A stretch of DNA of 5,912 nt. It comes from Treponema sp. GTDB taxonomy: Bacteria > Spirochaetota > Spirochaetia > Treponematales > Treponemataceae. Both the position numbers and the translations under genes were made by a program. The stretch's first letter is position 1. The number at the start of each line of letters is the position of its first letter. The notes under the pieces are model-generated. The model worked only from the letters and a program-made list of their open reading frames with translations, searched no databases and was not told the DNA's origin. The stretch is taken from the NCBI GenBank assembly GCA_016282455.1, contig JAEEKM010000093.1:1-5912 (forward strand). The letters run 5' to 3'. This document shows, piece by piece, positions 1 to 5,250 of the stretch.

Positions 1-1
1 C

Positions 2-1117
2 TTAGTCCTCAAAAACAGTCATCAGCTTAGAGCCTTTTGCTTCACCGCGAAGAGGCTTCTGTGTGTGTCCGACATAACCATTCTGGTAGGCAACCATGTC
101 GGGGATACCGGCCTTGTGGTACTTCTTTGCATTCTTGTTGAACATTTTAAGAATTGCATCTGCATCTTTTTTGCTCACTGCAAGAACAAATCCGATTCCC
201 ATGTTAAAGGTGCTGAACATGTTGTTTTCATCTGCACCACGGCGAACCAGTTCTGCAAAGACAGGTGGAATTTCCCAGCTTCCCTTTTTAATTACAGAGC
301 AGAGCTGAGCCTTACCTTCTTTTGCAATAGGATACATACGGGGAAGATTTTCATAGAATCCGCCGCCTGTAACATGAACCATGCCATGAACGCTTGAGCG
401 GAACTTTTTAAGAACTTCCATTACAGGCTTAACATAAATGCGGGTTGGTGTAAGAAGAACTTCACCGATTGTCTTTTTGGTTTTCTTTCCATTTTCAACA
501 AAGGGGTCATTAAAATTCTTTACAAGTTTCCTGATGAGAGAAAAACCGTTTGAGTGAGCACCTGTTGAAGAAAGACCGATAAGAACATCACCTTCTTTAA
601 TTTTGCTTCCGTCGATGATTTCTGATTTATCTGCAACACCAACGCCAAAGCCTGCAAGGTCGTATTTTCCTTCATCATAGAAGTCCGGCATTTCTGCCGT
701 CTCACCGCCAAGAAGGGCACAGCCGGTTTCTACACAGCCGTCAGTTACACCCTTAACAAGTTCTGCTGCAATCTTTGAATCAAGCTTACCGCAGGCAATG
801 TAGTCAAGGAAGAAATTTGTCTGAACGCCGGAGCAAAGAATATCATTTACACTCATGGCAACACAATCAATGCCGACAGTGTCATACTTCTTAAGTTTGA
901 AAGCGATGTCAAGTTTTGTTCCAACACCGTCTGTTCCGCTTACCATAACAGGATTCTTAAGTCCCTTTGGAACAGTAAACATTCCGTTGAATGCGCCCAG
1001 TTCTGTAAGCTGACCTGGAATGCGGGCACGTTCACTCTGCTTCTTGTACTTATCTACTGCCTTGTAGCCTTCGTTCACATCTACACCAGATGACTTGTAA
1101 TCAACCTTCTTTGCCAT
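2..1117 (-). CDS. purM: Phosphoribosylformylglycinamidine cyclo-ligase (AIR synthetase)
   Basis: PurM closes the imidazole ring in cytosolic de novo purine synthesis: FGAM + ATP gives AIR + ADP + Pi. The 371-residue product is complete and slightly longer than E. coli PurM (about 345). Family motifs appear in order: the N-terminal YKSSGVDVNEGY (7-18), the substrate/nucleotide loop SGTDGVGTKLD (60-70), VAMSVNDILCSG (86-97), FFLDYIACGKLD (102-113), LLGGETAEMPDFY (135-147), LSSTGAHSNGFSL (182-194), HVTGGGFYENLPR (248-260) and STFNMGIGF (302-310). The C-terminal tail (about 345-371) is lysine-rich and runs past the usual end of the family. The ATG at 1117-1115 is preceded by AAGGAG (1130-1125) with a 7-nt spacer. 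Its first A is the last base of the hisS stop, so purM is second in a hisS-purM operon and probably translationally coupled. The stop lies at 4-2; only one base remains to the window edge, so a terminator or further operon genes cannot be seen. Confidence 0.97.
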   Translation of the reverse strand: MAKKVDYKSSGVDVNEGYKAVDKYKKQSERARIPGQLTELGAFNGMFTVPKGLKNPVMVSGTDGVGTKLDIAFKLKKYDTVGIDCVAMSVNDILCSGVQTNFFLDYIACGKLDSKIAAELVKGVTDGCVETGCALLGGETAEMPDFYDEGKYDLAGFGVGVADKSEIIDGSKIKEGDVLIGLSSTGAHSNGFSLIRKLVKNFNDPFVENGKKTKKTIGEVLLTPTRIYVKPVMEVLKKFRSSVHGMVHVTGGGFYENLPRMYPIAKEGKAQLCSVIKKGSWEIPPVFAELVRRGADENNMFSTFNMGIGFVLAVSKKDADAILKMFNKNAKKYHKAGIPDMVAYQNGYVGHTQKPLRGEAKGSKLMTVFED

Positions 1118-1130
1118 AATACTGCTCCTT
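1118..1130 (-). promoter_or_regulatory. purM ribosome binding site overlapping the hisS stop
   Basis: Read on the minus strand, hisS ends in TAA (1132-1130). The sequence AAGGAG (1130-1125) starts with the last base of that stop, and 7 nt separate it from the purM ATG. Ribosomes finishing hisS would stop on top of the purM Shine-Dalgarno, an arrangement that suits translational reinitiation. No promoter for purM alone fits in the 12-nt gap. Confidence 0.85.
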
Positions 1131-2446
1131 TATTTTACGATTTTATCGCCTTTAATTTTTTCGATTGCTTCTTCCACAGTGATATTCTGAAACTGTTCAC
1201 GAGTGGAGAGATTTTTAAGGGTAAGATTTTCTTCCTTTGCTTCGTCTGCTGAAACAAGAATTCCCCAGGGAACATTTTTCTTTTCCGTAAGGGCATACTG
1301 TTTTGCCATCTTTGCGGCATCCGGGAAAACTTCTGCTGCAATTCCAGCCTTGCGGAGGGAACCTGCAATTTTCTGGTAATAACTGATATAGTCTTCACCG
1401 GAATTGTAGATTTCCACATCAAGGTAAGAACCTTTGTTCTGGGTAAGTCCAAGTTCTTTAAGCCCCGCAATAAGTCTATCAAGACCAATGCTTGAACCAA
1501 CGCCTGGAACTTTATCCTTCATGTAAAGGCCTGCAAGATTGTCGTAGCGTCCGCCAGAACACACGGAACCGATTGAAGGAAGGTCATCCAGGAAGGTTTC
1601 GTAAACGATGCCTGTGTAGTAGTCAAGTCCACGGGTAATGCTTGGATCAAGAACATAATTTTTCTCGATTCCTGAAGCACACATCATGGAATAAATCTTT
1701 TTCATGCGAAGGGAATCTTCTGCTTCCCCACCTGCAAGAGATTCTATGTGAGAAAGAGTGGAAAGGAAATCTTTGTCCGGCTGAATGTAGGCAAGAATGC
1801 TGTCTGCGGAATTTTCACTTCCGGTAATTTCGCAAAGTTCTTTTTTTACTTCCTCTGCGCCGACTTTTGCAAGTTTGTCCACGACACGAAGAATGTCTTC
1901 ACTTTTTTCTGCACAGTTTATTTTGGAAAGGAAGCGGTTAAAAATGCCCCTGTGGTTCACGTGAATGGTAACTTTTTCCACACCGATTTCTGTAAGGGCG
2001 GCTTTCATCAGCGAGAGAATTTCAAAATCTGCACTGGCACTGTCTGAACCCACGGTGTCAAAATCGCACTGAACGAATTCGCGGTAACGTCCTGCCTGTG
2101 GTTTTTCTCCACGCCACACCTTTGCAATATGATAGCGTTTAAATGGAAAGTAAAGTTCTTCCTTATGTTCTGCGGTAAAGCGGGCAAAAGGAACTGTAAG
2201 GTCAAAACGCATAGCAACATCACGATGACCGTTGTCCTCAAAACGGAAAACCTGTTTTTCAGTCTCGCCGTTACTCTTGCGAAGAAGAATCTCCGTGTAC
2301 TCAAGAACGGGTGTGTCGATGGGAACAAAACCGTAGCTCCTGAAAGTGCGCGTGAGTTTTTCAATCAAATCAGAACGAAGAATCTCGTCTGAGGGCATAA
2401 AATCCCTAAAGCCTTTCAAAACCTTAGGCTGAATCAAATCGCTCAT
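1130..2446 (-). CDS. hisS: Histidyl-tRNA synthetase
   Basis: HisRS charges tRNA-His with histidine in the cytosol, via histidyl-adenylate. The 438-residue protein is full length for a class II HisRS. Visible motifs are KGFRDFMP near the N-terminus (11-18), the histidine/ATP-site segment MRFDLTVPFARF (79-90), motif 2 around RYHIAKVWRGEKP (104-116) continuing to RYREFVQCDFD, an insertion domain at about 175-260, the HisA motif TRGLDYYTG (271-279, with the transition-state arginine at 272), SGGRYD (297-302), and motif 3 GVGSSIGLDRL (315-325). The anticodon-binding domain occupies about 341-435. The RFDLT and RYREFVQCDFD forms resemble the eukaryote/archaea-like HisRS branch rather than the E. 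coli RPEGT form. The start is forced: no ATG, GTG or TTG occurs in frame between this ATG and an upstream in-frame stop at 2521-2519. No Shine-Dalgarno precedes it, whereas a promoter -10 lies 9 nt upstream, suggesting a leaderless or nearly leaderless mRNA. It is the first gene of the hisS-purM operon. Confidence 0.98.
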   Translation of the reverse strand: MSDLIQPKVLKGFRDFMPSDEILRSDLIEKLTRTFRSYGFVPIDTPVLEYTEILLRKSNGETEKQVFRFEDNGHRDVAMRFDLTVPFARFTAEHKEELYFPFKRYHIAKVWRGEKPQAGRYREFVQCDFDTVGSDSASADFEILSLMKAALTEIGVEKVTIHVNHRGIFNRFLSKINCAEKSEDILRVVDKLAKVGAEEVKKELCEITGSENSADSILAYIQPDKDFLSTLSHIESLAGGEAEDSLRMKKIYSMMCASGIEKNYVLDPSITRGLDYYTGIVYETFLDDLPSIGSVCSGGRYDNLAGLYMKDKVPGVGSSIGLDRLIAGLKELGLTQNKGSYLDVEIYNSGEDYISYYQKIAGSLRKAGIAAEVFPDAAKMAKQYALTEKKNVPWGILVSADEAKEENLTLKNLSTREQFQNITVEEAIEKIKGDKIVK

Positions 2447-2455
2447 AGTAGGCTT

Positions 2456-2484
2456 AATATAATGGAAAAAACTTCTTTTTGCAA
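2456..2484 (-). promoter_or_regulatory. Predicted sigma70-type promoter of hisS-purM
   Basis: On the minus strand the -35 TTGCAA (2484-2479) is followed after exactly 17 bp by the -10 TATATT (2461-2456). The hisS ATG begins at 2446, 9 nt past the -10. A start point 7-10 nt after the -10 would fall within 3 nt of the ATG or on it. With no Shine-Dalgarno present, this is consistent with leaderless translation. The promoter is inferred from sequence only. Confidence 0.6.
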
Positions 2485-2511
2485 TGCGGGGGAAAGGAGA
2501 GTTAAAAGAAG
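2472..2511. repeat. Second, overlapping inverted repeat in the hisS/purE region
   Basis: CTTCTTTT (2472-2479) and AAAAGAAG (2504-2511) are perfect 8-bp reverse complements with a 24-nt loop. The pairing interlocks with the larger inverted repeat at 2480-2526, so in RNA the two stems would have the geometry of an H-type pseudoknot. The arms are low-complexity purine/pyrimidine runs, so chance is a real possibility. Confidence 0.4.
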
Positions 2512-2526
2512 GTGCCCCTCATTGCA
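2480..2526. repeat. Imperfect inverted repeat in the hisS/purE divergent region
   Basis: TGCAATG-c-GGGG (2480-2491) is matched by CCCC-t-CATTGCA (2515-2526): 11 of 12 positions pair across a 23-nt loop, with the mismatch at 2487/2519. The outer part of each arm coincides with one of the two -35 boxes, TTGCAA for hisS and TTGCAT for purE. A dimeric or paired regulator bound to both arms could therefore control both directions. It matches neither the E. coli PurR operator nor the B. subtilis PurBox as I know them. If transcribed it could instead form an RNA hairpin. Confidence 0.6.
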
Positions 2527-2550
2527 TAAATCTCCGCATAGTGCTATTTT
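2522..2550 (+). promoter_or_regulatory. Predicted extended -10 promoter of purE
   Basis: The -35 TTGCAT (2522-2527) is followed after 17 bp by TATTTT (2545-2550), which is preceded by TGC (2542-2544), giving an extended -10. The purE ATG begins at 2557, 6 nt after the -10, so a normal start point would fall on the A of the ATG. No Shine-Dalgarno exists between the -10 and the start codon. A perfect TATAAT at 2458-2463 is an alternative -10 that would give a leader of roughly 87 nt, but it has no good -35. Confidence 0.55.
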
Positions 2551-2556
2551 TTTCCT

Positions 2557-3057
2557 ATGAAAGTTGCAATTTTTTTTGGTTCTAAGTCTGATATGGACAC
2601 TATGAAAAAGGCGGCCGATGTTCTTAAAGAATTCGGCGTGGAATACAAGGCATTTATTCTTTCTGCTCACAGGGCAAGTGCCCTTCTTTTTAAGACAATT
2701 GAGCAGGTAGAAAACGAAGGCTTTGAGGTGATTATTGCGGGCGCAGGTTTGAGTGCAGCCCTTCCCGGCGTGATTGCCAGTCACACAGTACTTCCTGTTG
2801 TGGGCGTTCCCCTTGAATGCGTGACACCAGGTAAGTCAAATGGTCTTGGCGGTATGGATGCCCTTCTTTCCGTAGTGCAGATGCCTCCCCAGATTCCGGT
2901 TGCCTGTGTGGGAATCAACTCTGCAAAAAATGCCGCTTACCTTGCACTTCAGATTCTTTCTATTAAATATCCTGAAATCAAGGAAAAACTGCTGGCCTTC
3001 AGAAAAAAACTGGCCGATGACGCTGCCGCAAACGGCGGTATGGGAGTAGACCTGTAG
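2557..3057 (+). CDS. purE: N5-carboxyaminoimidazole ribonucleotide mutase, class I PurE type
   Basis: PurE forms CAIR in de novo purine synthesis. Class I enzymes rearrange N5-CAIR made by PurK; class II enzymes carboxylate AIR directly. The 166-residue protein has the phosphate loop FGSKSD (7-12), SAHR (36-39) with the catalytic-type His38, AGAGLSAALPGVIA (61-74), the GVPL strand (83-86) and VVQMPPQIPVA (106-116). AGAG rather than the class II AGRSN form points to class I. The E. coli pattern is GGAAHLPG, and here that His is Ala, as I recall for Bacteroidetes-type PurE. The loop after GVPL (about 87-99, with TPGKSNGLGG) is about six residues longer than in E. coli. The start is forced: an in-frame TAG lies at 2539-2541 and no other start codon follows it before 2557. 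No Shine-Dalgarno is present. No clear terminator follows; the next promoter begins 4 bp after the stop. purK is not in the window. Confidence 0.96.
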   Translation: MKVAIFFGSKSDMDTMKKAADVLKEFGVEYKAFILSAHRASALLFKTIEQVENEGFEVIIAGAGLSAALPGVIASHTVLPVVGVPLECVTPGKSNGLGGMDALLSVVQMPPQIPVACVGINSAKNAAYLALQILSIKYPEIKEKLLAFRKKLADDAAANGGMGVDL

Positions 3058-3061
3058 GCTA

Positions 3062-3090
3062 TTGACTTTATGCGAAAAAAAAAGCATAAT
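3062..3090 (+). promoter_or_regulatory. Predicted strong sigma70-type promoter of the small basic protein gene
   Basis: TTGACT (3062-3067) and CATAAT (3085-3090) are separated by exactly 17 bp; each differs from consensus at one position. The expected start point near 3097 gives a leader of about 25 nt carrying a good Shine-Dalgarno. The spacer holds a run of nine A residues (3075-3083). The promoter begins 4 bp past the purE stop, giving the small gene its own transcription unit. Confidence 0.75.
3068..3089. repeat. Short inverted repeat within the promoter
   Basis: TTATGC (3068-3073) and GCATAA (3084-3089) are perfect reverse complements around a 10-nt spacer made of G plus nine A. The right arm covers most of the -10 box and the left arm follows the -35 box, a position that would suit an operator. 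In purE mRNA it could form a weak hairpin, but no U-tract follows, so it is not a convincing terminator. Confidence 0.4.
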
Positions 3091-3108
3091 ATTCATACTT
3101 ATATATTC

Positions 3109-3114
3109 AAGGAG
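3109..3114 (+). promoter_or_regulatory. Shine-Dalgarno deciding a GTG start
   Basis: AAGGAG lies 7 nt before the GTG at 3122. This spacing identifies the GTG as the start of a 29-codon gene that contains no internal ATG. Confidence 0.8.
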
Positions 3115-3121
3115 TTCTATC

Positions 3122-3211
3122 GTGCCCTGTGGAAAGAAAAGAAAGCGCGCAAAGATAGCGACACATAAGCGTAAGAAGAAGCTTAGACGGAATCGGCATA
3201 AGAGCAAGTAG
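3122..3211 (+). CDS. AURKAIP1/COX24-domain (mS38-like) small basic ribosomal-type protein
   Basis: This 29-residue, extremely basic protein begins MPCGKKRKRAKIATHKRKKK and ends LRRNRHKSK. Well over half of its residues are Lys, Arg or His, and it has no acidic residue. The KKRKR-K-ATHKRKKKLR-NRHK pattern is the one annotated as AURKAIP1/COX24 domain-containing protein in spirochaetes and Bacteroidetes, related to the C-terminus of mitochondrial mS38; mycobacterial bS22 is reported to be of the same type. By family analogy it should bind rRNA in the small ribosomal subunit, but that role is inferred. It starts with GTG after AAGGAG. It has its own near-consensus promoter and its own intrinsic terminator, forming a short monocistronic unit as expected for an abundant ribosomal component. 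Its length makes it easy for automatic gene calling to miss. It could instead be another nucleic-acid-binding basic peptide. Confidence 0.85.
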   Translation: MPCGKKRKRAKIATHKRKKKLRRNRHKSK

Positions 3212-3257
3212 GCCTTATAACGGCCATTCCTACGTCGCAGGCCTTCTTTGCCAAGCG

Positions 3258-3298
3258 AGACCGCAGGCAGTTTTCGAACTCACTGCGGTCTTTTTTTT
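3258..3298 (+). terminator. Rho-independent terminator after the small basic protein gene
   Basis: GACCGCAG (3259-3266) pairs with CTGCGGTC (3283-3290). Inside, AGTT (3269-3272) pairs with AACT (3277-3280) around a TTCG tetraloop, separated from the outer stem by a 2x2 internal loop (GC/CA). A run of eight T (3291-3298) follows directly. The outer stem can gain one A-T pair (3258/3291). It is functional in the plus direction only, since no T-run lies on the opposite side. Confidence 0.93.
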
Positions 3299-3311
3299 AG
3301 TCCGGACAGTC

Positions 3312-3315
3312 GGAG
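3312..3315 (+). promoter_or_regulatory. dxs ribosome binding site that selects the 3322 start
   Basis: GGAG lies 6 nt before ATG 3322. A nearer ATG at 3318 is only 2 nt away, is out of frame and opens just 17 codons, so spacing favours 3322. Confidence 0.75.
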
Positions 3316-3321
3316 CAATGT

Positions 3322-5250
3322 ATGCTGCTTTCAGAAATTCATTCACCTCAAGATCTCAAAAAACTTCCTGAAGACAAACTACCTCTTCTTGCAGGAGAAA
3401 TTCGGCGTACAATTATTGAAACCGTAAGTAAAAACGGCGGTCATTTAGCAAGCAACCTGGGAGTTGTGGAACTTACAATCGCCCTTCACAGAGTGTTCAA
3501 TAGTCCGGAAGATGCAATTGTCTGGGATGTAAGCCATCAGTGCTATGCCCACAAACTGCTCACAGGACGCTACGATTCTTTTTCCACAATCAGAACAAAA
3601 GACGGCATTTCTGGTTTTACAAAAATTCACGAAAGTCCCCACGATTATTTTGACGCAGGTCACGCCTCTTCTTCCATTTCATCCGCCCTGGGACTTCTTA
3701 CCGCCTGGGATATAGCAGGAAGAAAAGACAAAGTAATTGCCGTTATCGGAGACGGAGCATTAACGGGCGGCATGGCCTTTGAAGCCTTAAGTCACGCGGG
3801 TCATCTTGCCAAAAAGCTCATTGTAATTGTAAACGACAACCAGATGTCCATCAGCCGCAACACAGGTTCCATTTCCCGCTACCTTTCCAGACTGACCATG
3901 TCCACCAGCTACCAGAGATTCCGCTATCTCTTTGACAAACTGGTAGATTCCATTCCTTATATAAACCGCCACATTGGAAAAGTCATTTACAGAATTAAAC
4001 GTTCCCTTAAAGGACTTTTTCTTACCAACAATTTATTTGTAGACTTTGGATTTGAATACGTAGGTCCCCTTAACGGCCATAACATAGAACAGCTGGAACA
4101 GACCCTTCTTCGGGTAAAGAAAATCCCCCGCCCTGTGGTAGTTCACGTTGTCACAAAAAAAGGAAAAGGCTATTCTCCCGCAGAAAACAATCCGTCTGCT
4201 TTTCACGGAGTGGGTCCCTTTAACATCAGTGACGGCATTGTAGAAAAATTCGACTCCATGAGTTTTACAGAAGCCTTTAGTCATGCAATGATGGAACTGG
4301 GAAAAACAAATCCTAAAGTTGCGGCAATAACTGCAGCCATGTCAAAGGGAACAGGACTTGATGCCTTTGGCCGTCATTACAAAAACAGATTCTTTGACGT
4401 AGGAATTGCAGAAGAACACGCAGTAACTTTTGCAGGAGGACTTGCCGCAGGCGGTTTAGTGCCCGTTGTGGCAATTTACTCAACTTTCATTCAGCGTTCC
4501 ATTGACCAGATTATTGAAGATATTGCACTTCAGGAGCGCCACGTGGTGCTTGCACTCGACAGGGCAGGAGCAGTACCTTCTGACGGAGAAACCCATCAGG
4601 GGATTTTTGACATTGCCCTTTTACGTTCCATTCCAAATCTTACCCTTCTTTCCGTTTCCAGTGCAAAGGATTTAAGTCTCTGCCTTAACTGGGCAGTAGA
4701 AAATGCAAAGGGGGCAGTTGTTCTGCGCTGGGCAAAAAATTCCTGTCCTTCAGAAGTAGAAGCTTTTTCAAAACCACTTCAAAACGGAAGGGGACTTTTA
4801 ATCCGCGCAAACGAATATGCACCTGCACTTGAAGCCTCACTGGGAGCAGAACCTCCGGAAGCAAAAGTTCTCCTTGTCTGCACAGGAAGCATGTTTGGAG
4901 AAAACCTAACGGCCGCCCGTTCACTTTTGTTAAAAGGAATAAACACAGACATTTACGCCCTAAGGTTCATTAAACCCTTTGACGAAAGTTATTTTACAAG
5001 CATTGCTTCCCGCTACAGGGCAGTTGTAATTTCAGAAGACGGAATGAAGTCCGGCGGCATTGCAGAATACATACAGTTACTGCTCTATTCTTCTTCCTAC
5101 ACAAAAAACGTAAAGACAAAAGTTCTCACCTTCCCCGATGATTTTGTTCACAACGGAAACAGGGAACAGATTTTGAAAAGCGTAGGACTCGACAGCGACA
5201 GCATTTTAAAAGCAAGCCTCAGTCTGCTTGAAGAAGGAGAAGGAAACTGA
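3322..5250 (+). CDS. dxs: 1-deoxy-D-xylulose-5-phosphate synthase
   Basis: DXS is a cytosolic thiamine-diphosphate enzyme that condenses pyruvate with glyceraldehyde 3-phosphate to DXP and CO2. This is the first step of the MEP isoprenoid pathway, and DXP also feeds thiamine and pyridoxal synthesis. The 642-residue protein has the normal family length. Domain 1 shows GGHLASNLG (39-47, His41), WDVSHQCYAHK (68-78, His72), the ThDP/Mg motif GDGALTGGMAFEA (143-155) and NDNQMSIS (171-178), then YVGPLNGHN (246-254) and FHGVGPF (294-300, His295). Domain 2 shows FDVGIAEEHAVTFAGG (358-373, catalytic Glu364), DRAGAVPSDGETHQG (413-427) and the C-terminal end of the pyrimidine fold. The transketolase C-terminal domain spans about 512-637. 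Small variations from the E. coli form are DVS for DVG and NDNQ for NDNE; no essential residue is missing. It starts 23 nt after a strong terminator without a visible promoter, and its TGA overlaps the folP ATG by one base. Confidence 0.98.
   Translation: MLLSEIHSPQDLKKLPEDKLPLLAGEIRRTIIETVSKNGGHLASNLGVVELTIALHRVFNSPEDAIVWDVSHQCYAHKLLTGRYDSFSTIRTKDGISGFTKIHESPHDYFDAGHASSSISSALGLLTAWDIAGRKDKVIAVIGDGALTGGMAFEALSHAGHLAKKLIVIVNDNQMSISRNTGSISRYLSRLTMSTSYQRFRYLFDKLVDSIPYINRHIGKVIYRIKRSLKGLFLTNNLFVDFGFEYVGPLNGHNIEQLEQTLLRVKKIPRPVVVHVVTKKGKGYSPAENNPSAFHGVGPFNISDGIVEKFDSMSFTEAFSHAMMELGKTNPKVAAITAAMSKGTGLDAFGRHYKNRFFDVGIAEEHAVTFAGGLAAGGLVPVVAIYSTFIQRSIDQIIEDIALQERHVVLALDRAGAVPSDGETHQGIFDIALLRSIPNLTLLSVSSAKDLSLCLNWAVENAKGAVVLRWAKNSCPSEVEAFSKPLQNGRGLLIRANEYAPALEASLGAEPPEAKVLLVCTGSMFGENLTAARSLLLKGINTDIYALRFIKPFDESYFTSIASRYRAVVISEDGMKSGGIAEYIQLLLYSSSYTKNVKTKVLTFPDDFVHNGNREQILKSVGLDSDSILKASLSLLEEGEGN

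Larger units (their letters stand above)
3212..3321 (+). other. Intergenic region between the small basic protein gene and dxs
   Basis: These 110 bp hold the terminator at 3258-3298, then 23 nt containing only the dxs Shine-Dalgarno. Upstream of the terminator, GTAGG (3208-3212) can pair with CCTAC (3229-3233), and CGCAGGC occurs twice (3236-3242 and inside the terminator 5' arm). A TATAAC at 3216-3221 has no convincing -35. I find no clear dxs promoter here. Confidence 0.5.

Noticed and set aside
1748..2047. Plus-strand open frame of 99 codons
   Set aside because: It is antisense to the conserved HisRS coding sequence and has no family motif.
2458..2463. Perfect TATAAT on the plus strand as the main purE promoter
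   Set aside because: The -35 position (2435-2440) reads CAAATC and there is no extended -10; it overlaps the minus-strand hisS -10, which explains the AT-rich match. Kept only as an alternative.
2447..2556. T-box or purine riboswitch ahead of hisS or purE
   Set aside because: I see no T-box core with a terminator/antiterminator and no purine-riboswitch three-way junction; the space before each ATG after the predicted promoters is under 10 nt.
2836..3207. Minus-strand open frame of 123 codons across purE and the small basic gene
   Set aside because: It runs antisense through PurE, a promoter and the basic protein gene; its composition is explained by the complementary strand.
3216..3221. TATAAC as a -10 for dxs
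   Set aside because: No acceptable -35 at 16-18 bp, and any transcript would have to cross the terminator before dxs.
3208..3233. Hairpin GTAGG/CCTAC right after the small gene as a terminator
   Set aside because: Only five pairs and no T-run; the real terminator is at 3258-3298.
3318..3320. ATG four bases upstream of the dxs start
   Set aside because: Out of frame, stops after 17 codons, and only 2 nt from the GGAG; the 3322 ATG has proper spacing and leads into the DXS fold.
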